The notes beneath the pieces were generated by a model that was not told the DNA's origin, searched no databases, and was given only the letters and a program-made list of their open reading frames with translations. The translations under genes were made by a program, and so were the position numbers. DNA of 64,000 bases from Nocardia sp. alder85J (GTDB taxonomy: Bacteria > Actinomycetota > Actinomycetes > Mycobacteriales > Mycobacteriaceae): assembly GCF_020176955.2 (NCBI RefSeq), contig NZ_JAIUCZ020000005.1, positions 372,001 to 436,000 on the forward strand. The letters are read 5' to 3'. This document shows, in pieces, positions 43,387 to 53,143 of this stretch (positions within the stretch are counted from its first letter, which is position 1; each line of letters begins with the position of its first letter).

Positions 43387-44919
43387 ATGCGGGAGTGGAA
43401 GTTGTCGGTGCCGACACGATGGATTCGATTGCTCATGCTGGGGATCGTGCTGGCGACAACGCTTCCCGCGCGGGCAGCACTCGCCGATCCGAGCGGTGCC
43501 GCGCTCGACGGGCTGGAGCGGTTCTACCACCAGCAGCCGGACTGGAAGCCCTGCGGCGATGCGGTTCTCGACCGAGCCGGCGCGCAGTGCGCCGGTGTGG
43601 TCGTACCGCTGGACTACCGCCGTCCCGGCGGACGGACTGTCACCGTGGCGATCTCGCGCCTCACGGCCACCGATCCGGCGCAGCGGCGGGGCATGCTGTT
43701 GTCGAATCCCGGTGGCCCCGGCGCTTCCGGGCTGCGGATGATGGCGAATTTCGCGCCGGTGTTCAGCCCGGAGGTGCGGGCCCGGTACGACCTGATCGGT
43801 ATGGACCCGCGCGGAATCGGCCGCTCGGATCGGATGGAGTGCGCATTACCGTTGCCCACCATGTTGTTCGGAGCGGGTTTCGACGTCCTCGGCTACGCGC
43901 GTGATGCCACGCTCGCCGCCGCCCTGGCCTCCTCCTGCCTGGTGGCCGATCCCGAGAAGGCCCGGAACCTCAGCACCCGCAACACGGCTCGGGACCTGGA
44001 TGTCATCCGCGGGGTCCTCGGGGAACCCACACTCAACTATTTCGGCGTCTCCTACGGCACCTATCTGGGAGCCGTGTACACCCAGATGTTCCCCGAGCAC
44101 AGCGACCGGATCGTGCTCGACAGCGCGATGGATCCCGATCGGGCGGGCATCACCCTGTTCCAGGACATGGCCGCCGCCAACGAAACCGGCCTCGACGACT
44201 GGGCGATCTGGGCCGCGCGGCACGACGCCGACTATCACTTCGGCAGCAGCGCGGCACAGGTCCGGGCATACATCGAGAAGTTGATCCACCGGGCCGCAGG
44301 ACATCCGCTGTTCGCCGACGGCTATCTCATCGACGAGCACACGGTGCCGATGATGCTGCTGGCACTGCTGCCGAACCCGAAACTGAACGCCGATCTCGCC
44401 GACGTGGTCCGGACGATCGCCACCGAGGTCGACGGACTGCCGATCGATATGGAAGCCCTGAAGGCGAAGATCAGCGGCGCCGTGCCGCTGGAGACACCCG
44501 GCATGGCCGGCGTGCTGTGCGGTGACAAGGCCGCGCCCCGGGATCCGGTGTGGTACTACCACAACATCGACGCCGTGCGGGCGACACAGCCGGTGTTCGG
44601 CCCGTTCGGCAACAACATCACCGCCTGCGCCTACTGGCCGGACCCACCCGAACCCCCCACACGGGTGAGCAATTCCACCCCCGCACTGATCCTGCAAGCG
44701 ACCGGCGACACCCGCACCGCGTACCCGGAGGGTCTCGCGATGCATCGCGATCTGACCCGCTCACGGCTGATCACGTTGGCGGACACCCGCATTCATGGCA
44801 CCTTCCGCCTCGGCCTGAGCCCGTGCGTGAACGATATCGTGAACACCTACCTCGGCGACGGCATCCGCCCGGCCACCGACCTCACCTGCCACCCCGACCC
44901 GGCCTACTTCCCCGACTAG
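43387..44919 (+). CDS. Secreted alpha/beta hydrolase with TAP-like C-terminus
   Basis: A 510-residue exported hydrolase of the tripeptidyl aminopeptidase/SlpD-SlpE family. An N-terminal signal peptide (RWIRLLMLGIVLATTLPARA, cut near ALA) is followed by DWKPCGD, CAGVVVPLDYRRPGG, the oxyanion segment LLSNPGGPGASG, DPRGIGRSD, and the nucleophile elbow FGVSYGTYLGAVY. The TAP-like C-terminal part has ALILQATGDTRTAYPEG (Asp) and DTRIHGTFRL (His), and LCGDKAAP with paired cysteines. All triad residues are present. ATG at 43387 lacks a strong ribosome binding site. It probably releases peptides or esters outside the membrane. Confidence 0.92.
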   Translation: MREWKLSVPTRWIRLLMLGIVLATTLPARAALADPSGAALDGLERFYHQQPDWKPCGDAVLDRAGAQCAGVVVPLDYRRPGGRTVTVAISRLTATDPAQRRGMLLSNPGGPGASGLRMMANFAPVFSPEVRARYDLIGMDPRGIGRSDRMECALPLPTMLFGAGFDVLGYARDATLAAALASSCLVADPEKARNLSTRNTARDLDVIRGVLGEPTLNYFGVSYGTYLGAVYTQMFPEHSDRIVLDSAMDPDRAGITLFQDMAAANETGLDDWAIWAARHDADYHFGSSAAQVRAYIEKLIHRAAGHPLFADGYLIDEHTVPMMLLALLPNPKLNADLADVVRTIATEVDGLPIDMEALKAKISGAVPLETPGMAGVLCGDKAAPRDPVWYYHNIDAVRATQPVFGPFGNNITACAYWPDPPEPPTRVSNSTPALILQATGDTRTAYPEGLAMHRDLTRSRLITLADTRIHGTFRLGLSPCVNDIVNTYLGDGIRPATDLTCHPDPAYFPD

Positions 44920-44999
44920 CCACCGCTTCCCGAACCCGTACCACCCGGCGCAGAATAGGTCCACACCGGTCGGGATGTGTTCGAGCAGTGAGGTAGTCG

Positions 45000-45323
45000 A
45001 TGCGAATCAACCGGGCCCTGCTCGCCGCCCTGCCCCTGCTCGCCGCCGCCGGATGCGGCCCGAACACCGACGCGTCCTACGCACTCCAGAACGCGATGAA
45101 GGCACACCTCACCAATGTCGATCACCGCCCGGTCGACTCGGTCTCGTGCACGCCCCGCGTCCACGACACCATGCGCGGCGCGGCCGCCCACCTGCACTGC
45201 CTGGTCCGCTTCACCGACGGCACGTCCTACACCGCTGCCGCCACCATCCAGAACCAGAACTCCGGCGGCACCCACAACCTCCCCGACACCTACAGCTGGG
45301 ACAGCCCGCCACCGGCGCCGTGA
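45000..45323 (+). CDS. Small lipoprotein, DUF4333-like
   Basis: A 107-residue lipoprotein: signal MRINRALLAALPLLAAAGC with lipobox AAGC, so Cys19 would be acylated. The mature part has two cysteines, DSVSCTPRV and LHCLVRF, followed by TDGTSYTAAATIQNQ, similar to the DUF4333 family of mycobacterial and nocardial exported proteins. ATG at 45000 follows GAGGT. It is convergent with the second FHA protein gene, only 11 bases apart. Confidence 0.8.
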   Translation: MRINRALLAALPLLAAAGCGPNTDASYALQNAMKAHLTNVDHRPVDSVSCTPRVHDTMRGAAAHLHCLVRFTDGTSYTAAATIQNQNSGGTHNLPDTYSWDSPPPAP

Positions 45324-45334
45324 CCGCGACACCG

Positions 45335-48300
45335 TCACCGGCGGGGGGCCCGCGGCTCGCCGAAGTTCGCCACCAGCCGGTACGAGCTTCCCAACGCGAT
45401 CTCCACCTCACCTTCGAGCGGGACGGGCGTGTTCGGGTCGATCTGCTCACCGTTGACGAAAGTGCCGTTGGTCGAACCGTCGTCACGTATCCACACCTGG
45501 TCGTTCTCGTCCATCCAGATGGTCGCGTGGAAGCGGGACACCTCTATGAGGTGCTCCAGTTGCGGCATCAGCGGGCCGTCGCCGCGCCCCAGGACCACAA
45601 CACTCCCCGGGGTCAGTTGCAGCGACCCCCCGTCGGCGCCCGCGGACCGGATGGTGACCGGTGGCGGTGAGTCGACGGCTTCGGCGGCCCGAGCCGGCAG
45701 ATGAATGGTGGTTTCGTAGTTGCCGACCCGAATTCGATCGCCGTCCGCGAGCGGAGTCGGCTTCGACGAGCCGATCCGCTTCCCGTTGACATAGGTACCG
45801 TTGGTGGAGCCCAGATCGCGGATCCCCGCCCGGTTCCGATCATCGAAACCGATCTCGGCATGATGTCGGGACACGCCTATGTCGCCCCGGAGTGCTTCGG
45901 GTAGCCGCAGATCGAAATTGCGTCCGATTTCTATCTTCTCGCCGGCACCCAGCGGGATCATCTCGGAACCTGCCCCGAAACCGATCGCTCGCGGCGATCC
46001 GGACGGCTGCGGCAGCTGTGATTCGCCGGGCGCGCGCGGGGCCGGTGGTTCGCCGGAGACCGACGGCTGCGACGGGGTATCCGGGAGCGGACGATCCGGC
46101 TGGAATCCGATCGACGTGTGGAAATTCAGACCCAACCTGATCGAGTCGGTCGGCCCGATCACCCGCACCTCGCCCGGCCCGAGCCGCTCCTCGTTGACGA
46201 AGGTGCCGAGCCGGGAGCCGTTGTCGGCGATCCAAACCCGGCCGTCACGGAGCACGCCCACCCGGGCGTGGTCACGGGACACGGTCTCGTAATGCCGGAA
46301 CATCGCCGCGCCCGATATCCTGCGGCCGATCGCCACCTCGCCTCCCGTGGTGACAGCCTTCACGTACCCGTCTTCCTCGCCCAGAAAAGCGAAGGTGAGT
46401 CGTCCGGGCACCCGTTCGGCATACGGCGCGTCGACCCCCTGCGCGCCGATCGCACGCGACGGCATGTCGGACCGGGCGACGGTGGGGTCGTGCAGGTTTG
46501 CCTCGATCGGCCGTAGCACACCGTCCTCGCCGAGGCCGTGCGCGATCACCCAGGCGCTGTCGATCGTGGGATGCAGGCGAAGTTCCTGCCAGCGACCGAG
46601 TTCCAGGGGGCCGCCGACGAGCGGATCGATCACCACGATCCCCTCGCCGACCCTGGTCAGCTCGAGGCGGTACGCGGCCTCGCCGTTGTCCAGTACGACG
46701 GTGTACGTGTCGGCCACCGCCCCCGGCACGACCACACCGTTGTCGGTGCGGGCGACGCCCGCACGCAGATCGTCGGCCAGCCGGTCCATCACCGCAGCGC
46801 CGTCCGGGGCGAGGTCGTCGACCGGCACCAGCCGTCCCCGGATGCTGCCCTCGAGTGCCTGCCATTCCTGTGCGCCGTCGCGCAACGGGAATACGTCGTC
46901 CGCTCCGAGATCACGAAGCGCCTGGTTGCCAGTGGGCAGATTCGCACCGTCGGGTGCGAGATTCGCGGAAGAGTCGGACAACTCCGGGACATATCGGGAA
47001 ACGTCCTGGCCGAGGCCGATCCGAGCCATCACGCGCAGCATCGAACTCGATTCGCCCGCTTTCGGGTCGGCCGGATGGCGGGTCCCGTCCACCGCCGCGA
47101 GATGTTGTCCACCGTGCAGGGCGGGCCCCTGGCGCGGGTCCTCGCCCCGGGTGTAGCTCGTGTAGAGCTGCGCGTCCGCGGGCGGCGTCTCCGGCCCGTG
47201 CGACGGATGCGGGTCGATCGCGAACAGAGTCGCCAGACCTTCCTCGCCCAACCCGGCGTATCCGGTGGCCGAGGCATGGCCGAGGGTGATGACATCGTGG
47301 CTGCCGACCACCTCGACATCGATGCCCAGCGCGGCGAAGGTGGGATCGACATGCTGATTCGCCAGATACACACTGTTTCCGGCCGCGATGTCGCGGCGTA
47401 GCAGTGGTCCGCGCAACGCGTCCGACTCGACATCGTCGCCGCTGGAGCGCACCCACGCCACCACGGCCACGTCCGCATCCGGCTGCATGCGTTGCATTTC
47501 CAGATAGAGGCGTTTGGCCGTCAGCCAACTCTCGTGGTAATCCGCCGCGAACATGTTCGGATGCGCGGACGCGACGACATAGACGCGTTTGGTGGCCGTC
47601 GCCGCATCGCCGAAGATGAAGGTCGCCTCCCCGCTGGCCGGGTCGAAATCCCGCACATAGGCCGATGACACGCCGATGTCCTGGACCATGCTCGCGAGCA
47701 ATTGCGGAGCCCGATAGTGCTCCATGACCTCGGCGCTGGTGAATCTGGCGCCACTTGCGGCCTTGCTGTCGAGCACCCGAAGGCGCTCGGTCAATACGCG
47801 CAACGAGGCCTGGCTGCTCACGTCGTCGGGTATCCCCAGAGCTCGGGTCAGCAGTTCCGGATGCGAGCGCAGCAGGGCACGCTGGAGTCTGCTCAGTCCG
47901 AAACCGGATTGCCCGAACGGCTCCTGCGAGACTCGGGCGAGCATGTCCGCCGGAATCGAGTCGTCGGTCAGGCCGCGCCACCAGGTGAGGTTGTTCACGG
48001 CCTGGCGACGCCCGTGTTCGGCGAATTCCTCCGGCGTCACTCCGCCGTCCACATACGCCGATCGATCCAGCGGGAGCAGCAGGTCGGCGGGCGCGATGTC
48101 GCCACCACCGGGCAACCGCGCGAACGCGTGCGCGGCCAGATCCTGATCCAGTTCACTCGGGGGGTCGCGGTCCTCCCAGTCTCCGCCCCAGGGCCGGGGC
48201 GGCGGTAGATCGCCGCCGCCCCCGCCACTCATGAGGTGCCGCATTGTGAACTGATCGACGGACTCGTCGAACGGATCCGGCTCCGGCGGCGGCGGCTCGC

Positions 48301-49969
48301 CCTCCTCCGCACCGTGTGGCTCCTCACCGTACTGCGCGGTCACCACGCCGACCGAGCTCTCGCCCGGCGCCAGACCCGGGGTGAGCTCACCAGGGACCTC
48401 CGGTACCCGCACCGGTTCCCCGGACCGATCACCGCTCACACCGACCCGCTCCGGCAGCCGCGGCGCCGCGGGCGGATGCCCCGCGGGACTACCCGTGACG
48501 ACATCACCCACCGGTTGTTCGCTTCCCGGTCGGCCGGGTCCGGTCGGCCGCAGGACCTCCTCGAGTGGTCTCGGCCCGCGGTCACGCGACGAGGCGAACA
48601 CCCGTTCGTTCGTTTTCTCACGCCCGGTTTCGCCCGGCTGCGTGAGCGATTCGGCCGAGCGCCGGTTTCCGGCGGGCTCGGTGGCGCCCGCACGGCGCAC
48701 CGCGGTGTCGGGCCGCGACTCCTCCACGAAGAAATGGTTGCCGATCATGTGCACCGCCGGAGCCTCGGCGCCGGAACCGGCCCCGACGGCAGTCAGCGCG
48801 CGTTCGGCCTGCCGAGGATCATCGGCGGCGATGTGGACGACCCGAGTGCCGTCGGCGAAAGTGAGACGCTCGACCGTGGCCGGTGTCTCGCCCGCGGTGT
48901 CGTCGGCGGTGATCCGCTCGACCCGTGGCGACGGCTCGGTGCCCAGCAGATCCCGCAGGCGCACGCCGAATTCCTCGTTGCGCGCCACCACCGGTGCGAC
49001 ATCGCCGACGGACCCGTGGGGGCGCAGCGCACCCGATGCCGCGCCCAGCACACCGCCCCCGAATCCCGTGATGGCCGAATCGCGGACGGCCGCGAACACG
49101 TCTCCCAGACTGTGGATGTCCCCGGGATGCAGCGCGAGCGAAGGAAGCGCCCCCGCGATGCCACCGGCCGCGCCACCGGCGCCACCGATGAGTACGACCC
49201 GGCCGATATAGGAGGCAACGGTACCGAATCTGCTCATGGTGCGACCGGCGACCGTACCCAGCAGGCGAGGCGCCAGGCGGCGGCCGACCTCGGCGCCGGC
49301 GACACCGCCGAGCGCTCCGCCCGCAGCCTGTTCCAGGAACGCGCCGAGGTCGAATCGGGTGCGGTTGCCGTCGGCGAGATCCCAGATCTGCGCACCGGCG
49401 CTGGTGACCGCCCCGAAGATCGCTCCGATCTTGGCCGCGTGCAACGCGCCGTGCAGCGCGACTCGGCGCGCCGCGCCGCGGGCGACCCCGTCCCCGACAT
49501 CCACGGCGAACCGTTCGGCCGTGGCGCGCATCGCGGCCTCCGCTTCGAGCCGGTCACCGAGCGCCTTGAATCCACCACCCTGGAAGAACATCAGCATGTC
49601 GAAGCTCAGCTGCGCGGCGAGTACGATACCGCCGACGATCAGCAGATGCTGGGTCGACAAGGTGGCGTCGGCGGTATCGGAGAACTGCTGAGCCAACCCC
49701 TCGTGGACTGCGGCCTGGTTGCGCATGGCCTGGGCGACCGCGCGGTGACGAGTCTCCAGACCGGAGCCGATATCACCGTCGACCGCCGCTTCGGCCTGTG
49801 CCGACGCGGCATCGTAACGATCCGCCGCCGCATTCAACGCTTGGCACATCTCCGCATGCGCCGCACTGCATCGGCGCATGGGTTCGACCTGTGTCGCCGG
49901 CCAATGCCCCAGCACCACATCGCGAACCGAAGCCGGGAGCTCGGCGAGCAGGCTGTCCATATCGGTCAT
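45335..49969 (-). CDS. FHA-repeat type VII-like protein with degenerate DUF1023 domain
   Basis: A 1544-residue paralogue of the FHA toxin at 6351-11060. The N-terminal 330 residues align closely (LLAELPASVRDVVLGHWPAT, QVWDLA-type helix, GGALGGVAGAEVGRRLAP). Only the first part of the kinase-like region remains. After a Pro-rich linker comes a region (about 770-935) with the pattern of the DUF1023 alpha/beta hydrolase (SSAYVRDFDPASGEATFIFG, VAVVAWVRSSGDD, VITLGHASATGYAG). The nucleophile elbow GHSYGS reads GHASAT (897-902), so activity is doubtful. An unassigned part of about 250 residues and three FHA modules follow (SRDHARV, SRHHAEI with GSTNGTY, SRFHATI with GSTNGTF). The protein ends in the last FHA module; there is no toxin tail or immunity gene. 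ATG at 49969. Confidence 0.84.
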   Translation of the reverse strand: MTDMDSLLAELPASVRDVVLGHWPATQVEPMRRCSAAHAEMCQALNAAADRYDAASAQAEAAVDGDIGSGLETRHRAVAQAMRNQAAVHEGLAQQFSDTADATLSTQHLLIVGGIVLAAQLSFDMLMFFQGGGFKALGDRLEAEAAMRATAERFAVDVGDGVARGAARRVALHGALHAAKIGAIFGAVTSAGAQIWDLADGNRTRFDLGAFLEQAAGGALGGVAGAEVGRRLAPRLLGTVAGRTMSRFGTVASYIGRVVLIGGAGGAAGGIAGALPSLALHPGDIHSLGDVFAAVRDSAITGFGGGVLGAASGALRPHGSVGDVAPVVARNEEFGVRLRDLLGTEPSPRVERITADDTAGETPATVERLTFADGTRVVHIAADDPRQAERALTAVGAGSGAEAPAVHMIGNHFFVEESRPDTAVRRAGATEPAGNRRSAESLTQPGETGREKTNERVFASSRDRGPRPLEEVLRPTGPGRPGSEQPVGDVVTGSPAGHPPAAPRLPERVGVSGDRSGEPVRVPEVPGELTPGLAPGESSVGVVTAQYGEEPHGAEEGEPPPPEPDPFDESVDQFTMRHLMSGGGGGDLPPPRPWGGDWEDRDPPSELDQDLAAHAFARLPGGGDIAPADLLLPLDRSAYVDGGVTPEEFAEHGRRQAVNNLTWWRGLTDDSIPADMLARVSQEPFGQSGFGLSRLQRALLRSHPELLTRALGIPDDVSSQASLRVLTERLRVLDSKAASGARFTSAEVMEHYRAPQLLASMVQDIGVSSAYVRDFDPASGEATFIFGDAATATKRVYVVASAHPNMFAADYHESWLTAKRLYLEMQRMQPDADVAVVAWVRSSGDDVESDALRGPLLRRDIAAGNSVYLANQHVDPTFAALGIDVEVVGSHDVITLGHASATGYAGLGEEGLATLFAIDPHPSHGPETPPADAQLYTSYTRGEDPRQGPALHGGQHLAAVDGTRHPADPKAGESSSMLRVMARIGLGQDVSRYVPELSDSSANLAPDGANLPTGNQALRDLGADDVFPLRDGAQEWQALEGSIRGRLVPVDDLAPDGAAVMDRLADDLRAGVARTDNGVVVPGAVADTYTVVLDNGEAAYRLELTRVGEGIVVIDPLVGGPLELGRWQELRLHPTIDSAWVIAHGLGEDGVLRPIEANLHDPTVARSDMPSRAIGAQGVDAPYAERVPGRLTFAFLGEEDGYVKAVTTGGEVAIGRRISGAAMFRHYETVSRDHARVGVLRDGRVWIADNGSRLGTFVNEERLGPGEVRVIGPTDSIRLGLNFHTSIGFQPDRPLPDTPSQPSVSGEPPAPRAPGESQLPQPSGSPRAIGFGAGSEMIPLGAGEKIEIGRNFDLRLPEALRGDIGVSRHHAEIGFDDRNRAGIRDLGSTNGTYVNGKRIGSSKPTPLADGDRIRVGNYETTIHLPARAAEAVDSPPPVTIRSAGADGGSLQLTPGSVVVLGRGDGPLMPQLEHLIEVSRFHATIWMDENDQVWIRDDGSTNGTFVNGEQIDPNTPVPLEGEVEIALGSSYRLVANFGEPRAPRR

Positions 49970-50162
49970 CCCGTCCGCCTTCCAGCACGATCCGCTTCCG
50001 CCGACTCTCCTCCGATTATTGCGCCGACGGCACCGCTCGGCGGTGTCGGCAACGGCGAGGCAAACCTCCCAGCTGCCCGTTTTGCGGCAATTTCCCACCA
50101 CCGGTAATACCGAATTCGGGTGATCCGGCGAAAATCGGGTATCGGCGACGAGAAAGGGTGGG

Positions 50163-51824
50163 ATGGGCGATCAGTTCTCGGTAGATGCGGACCGGTTGCA
50201 GGCGCTCGCCCCGACCTTCGATCAGATCGGCGCGGATGTGCAGGCCGCTGCCACGCAACTGCGGGACGCCCTGGCCGCCGAGGGGGCGCCCTGGGGCAAC
50301 GACGACGCCGGTCGCGCCTTCGCCGACTCCTATCTGCCGGAACAACAACAGACGATGTCGGATCTGGCCACCATCGTGCAAGCGCTCCAGCAGGCGGGCC
50401 CCGATCTGCGCCAGCTCGTCGCCAATCTCGACAATATCGACCGCACCAATGCCCAAGCCATCGACCGGGCAGCACAGGACACCCCGGGCGGCAGCAGCCT
50501 CAGCACGGGGGCGGCCGGGACGGCACCGCAAACGATCGCCGCATCACCCGCCGCCGCATCACCGGCCACCGCCACCGCACCCACGGCTACTGCCGCACCC
50601 ACCGCCACCGCACCCAGCGCCACCGTGGCCTCCGGCCCCGGCGTGCGGTCACCCGGAGCCACAACACCGGCCACCGGCGTTGCAGCGCAGGCGAATACGG
50701 CCGCCCCCGCGGGGGCGCCCGGCACAGCGGATGCGCAACAACAACAGACCGGACCGTCGGGCGAGAACCCCTCCGGCGCCGATCGGCCCGGCGGCCCGGC
50801 CGACGCCACCGCCACACCGAGCGCGGCAGGTACCCCGGCTCCCCGCGCCGACACCGGGAACCGGGCTACCGCCGGAGAGCGCACGACACCCGATCCCCGG
50901 CCTCCGGCCGGACCGACCGCCGGCGGCCCGGTGCGCACGCCGTGGCAGCGGGGCGGATCCGGCGCACCGCCACGAGTATCCGCGCCGCCGACCGACCGCG
51001 GCGCACCGCGCGGGCCCGGTTCCGAGCCCGGCGCTCCCCGAACGCCCCAGCGCTCGGCGCGCGGACGGCGGACCTCGGATCGGGATCCCGCCCGGCCCGC
51101 GGCGACCCCACCGGCGGAATCGCTTGCGGCCCGGCTGGTTCGAGAACTGGCCGAGCGATACGGCATCCGCGCCTTCGGTTTCGACACCCCGGGAGTCGCC
51201 GACGCGGTGCTGACCGAGTTGGTGGCCGCGGTCGACGACGTGCTGCCGGCCTATCCGGCGATCGACCTCCGCGCCATCGGCATCGAGGAGCTACCCGAAG
51301 GGGAATCGACTCGCCTGGAATGGGATTCGGAGCCGGGCCCGGCCGGGCCGACTCCGTTCACCGCCCGCATCGTGCTCGCGGTCCGGGTGGCGACCGACCC
51401 GGAGGCCCTCGCCCGCAGCACCGCCGAGGCCGACCGTGCGGGCCTGCTCGCGCCCGGTTGCACTCGGCGACCGGTCTATTCGTCGATTGTGCGGGAACTC
51501 GGCGGCGCGCTGGACGTCGCCGGGCGGTTCCGTGCCCGCCGATCCGCGCACCGCGCGCTGCTGACGGCCTACCTGCCGCCGGCCACGCCGGGTGCGAACG
51601 CCACGCTGGGGAGCACGGTGGCCGGATTCCGGGATTGGCGAGCACGATTGAGCGGCCGCAGTTTTCACGACGGGCGCTTCGACGCGGCCGCCGCCCTCGC
51701 CGAGGCGTTCACCGACGCGGTGCTGAACGACCGGGCCACAGCACCCGCCCGGGTGCTGTATCGGGTGCTGACCGATGCCGCAGCGCCGACGGCGACCGAG
51801 CCGGCTCGCAACGTCCGGACGTGA
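50163..51824 (+). CDS. WXG100-like protein with inactivated zincin-like C-terminal domain (paralogue)
   Basis: A 553-residue paralogue of the protein at 11200-12924 with the same three parts: WXG100-like hairpin at 1-95 (APWGNDDAGRAFADSYLPEQ), an Ala/Pro/Thr-rich linker at about 105-330, and a zincin-like C-terminal domain (AFGFDTPGVADA, VYSSIVRELGGALDVAGRFR, GRSFHDGRFDAAAALAEAFT). The metal motif reads RELGG at 444-448 instead of HExxH, as in the paralogue (RELGT). ATG at 50163 is preceded by a GAGAAAGGG sequence. Divergent from the second FHA gene with 193 bases between. Likely exported with its FHA partner. Confidence 0.8.
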   Translation: MGDQFSVDADRLQALAPTFDQIGADVQAAATQLRDALAAEGAPWGNDDAGRAFADSYLPEQQQTMSDLATIVQALQQAGPDLRQLVANLDNIDRTNAQAIDRAAQDTPGGSSLSTGAAGTAPQTIAASPAAASPATATAPTATAAPTATAPSATVASGPGVRSPGATTPATGVAAQANTAAPAGAPGTADAQQQQTGPSGENPSGADRPGGPADATATPSAAGTPAPRADTGNRATAGERTTPDPRPPAGPTAGGPVRTPWQRGGSGAPPRVSAPPTDRGAPRGPGSEPGAPRTPQRSARGRRTSDRDPARPAATPPAESLAARLVRELAERYGIRAFGFDTPGVADAVLTELVAAVDDVLPAYPAIDLRAIGIEELPEGESTRLEWDSEPGPAGPTPFTARIVLAVRVATDPEALARSTAEADRAGLLAPGCTRRPVYSSIVRELGGALDVAGRFRARRSAHRALLTAYLPPATPGANATLGSTVAGFRDWRARLSGRSFHDGRFDAAAALAEAFTDAVLNDRATAPARVLYRVLTDAAAPTATEPARNVRT

Positions 51825-51854
51825 CCGCTGATGCGCTGCGACAGCGACGCAGCC

Positions 51855-53000
51855 TCAGGACAGTTTCAGCGACCGCCCGATGATCTCCTTCATGATCTCC
51901 GTGGTGCCGCCGTAGATGGTCTGGACGCGGGCGTCCATGTACGCCTTGGCGATCGGATATTCGCGCATGTAGCCGTAGCCGCCGTGCAGCTGGAGACATC
52001 TGGTGATGAGGTCGAGTTGTTCCTCGGTGGTCCACCACTTGGCCATGGCGGCGTCCTCGGCGGAAAGCTTTCCGGCGTTGAGCATTTCGATGAAGCGGTC
52101 GACCAGGACACGGACGGCGGTGGTCTTGGTGGCCAGTTCGGCGAGGACGAAGCGGGTGTTCTGCTGGGCGCCGATCGGTTTGCCGAAGGCCTTGCGGTTG
52201 CGGACGTAGTCGATGGTCATCTCGAGGCAGCCCTCCATCGCGGCGGCGGCCATGACGGCGATCGACAGGCGCTCCTGCGGGAGGTTCTGCATGAGGTGGA
52301 TGAAGCCCATGCCCTCCTGGCCCAGCAGGTTGCGGGCGGGGACGCGGACGTCGGTGAAGCTCAGTTCGGCGGTGTCCTGGGCCTTGAGGCCGATCTTGTC
52401 CAGGTTGCGGCCGCGTTCGAAGCCGGGCATGTCGCGCTCGACCACCAGCAGCGAGAAGCCCATCGCGCCCTTCTCGGGATCGGTCTGGGCGACCACGATC
52501 ACGATGTCGGAGTTGATGCCGTTGGTGATGAAGGTCTTGGCGCCGTTGATGACCCAGTCGTCGCCGTCGCGGACCGCCCGGGTGCGGATGCCTTGCAGAT
52601 CGGAGCCGGTGCCGGGTTCGGTCATGGCGATCGCGGTGATGATCTCGCCGGAGCAGAAGCCGGGCAGCCAGCGCTGTTTCTGCTCCTCGTTCGCCAGATC
52701 GAGCAGGTAGGGGGCGATGACGTCGTTGTGCAGGCCGAAACCGAGGCCCGAGTACTGGCCGCGGACGGTCTCCTCGACGATGACCGAGTTGTAGCGGAAG
52801 TCCTTCACACCCCCGCCGCCGAACTCCTCCGGCACGGCCATGCCGAGGAAGCCCTGCTTACCGGCCTCCAGCCAGACGTCGCGATCGACGATGCCCTGCT
52901 CCTCCCAGCGGGCGTGGTTCGACGCCACGTGCTGTTCCAGGAACTTCCGATAGGACTCTCGGAACAGATCATGCTCCGGTTCGAACAGGGTGCGGTCCAC
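51855..53000 (-). CDS. Acyl-CoA dehydrogenase family protein
   Basis: A 381-residue FAD-dependent acyl-CoA dehydrogenase of the long- or branched-chain (FadE) type. Motifs: AIAMTEPGTGSDLQGIRT, WVINGAKTFITNGINSD, YVRNRKAFGKPIGAQQ, LQLHGGYGYMREYP and the ending QTIYGGTTEIMKEIIGRSL. In the last one the Glu of the medium-chain YEGT motif is Gly, as in isovaleryl/long-chain types where the base is elsewhere. The GTG at 53000 has a perfect AGGAGG five bases upstream. The acyltransferase gene lies 143 bases upstream on the same strand. Confidence 0.95.
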   Translation of the reverse strand: MDRTLFEPEHDLFRESYRKFLEQHVASNHARWEEQGIVDRDVWLEAGKQGFLGMAVPEEFGGGGVKDFRYNSVIVEETVRGQYSGLGFGLHNDVIAPYLLDLANEEQKQRWLPGFCSGEIITAIAMTEPGTGSDLQGIRTRAVRDGDDWVINGAKTFITNGINSDIVIVVAQTDPEKGAMGFSLLVVERDMPGFERGRNLDKIGLKAQDTAELSFTDVRVPARNLLGQEGMGFIHLMQNLPQERLSIAVMAAAAMEGCLEMTIDYVRNRKAFGKPIGAQQNTRFVLAELATKTTAVRVLVDRFIEMLNAGKLSAEDAAMAKWWTTEEQLDLITRCLQLHGGYGYMREYPIAKAYMDARVQTIYGGTTEIMKEIIGRSLKLS

Positions 53001-53143
53001 ATCAACCTCCTACGCGGCTGGGCTCTCCTCTGACACCGTACATCGAATACGAATCGTCGTTTACTTCGAGTCGTCGAATCGGTACCGAGGTGAGGGAATG
53101 CCGGGGTGTCGACCGGCGGTAGTGCCTGAATACCGGTGAACCT

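Noticed and set aside
45000..45323. The small lipoprotein as immunity protein of the second FHA protein
   Set aside because: It lies on the opposite strand, has its own ribosome binding site and a DUF4333-like mature part; the FHA protein there has no toxin-like end.
48236..50107. A 623-codon plus-strand frame opposite the second FHA gene
   Set aside because: Antisense shadow; Arg/Gly/Asp-rich low-quality sequence and no domain.
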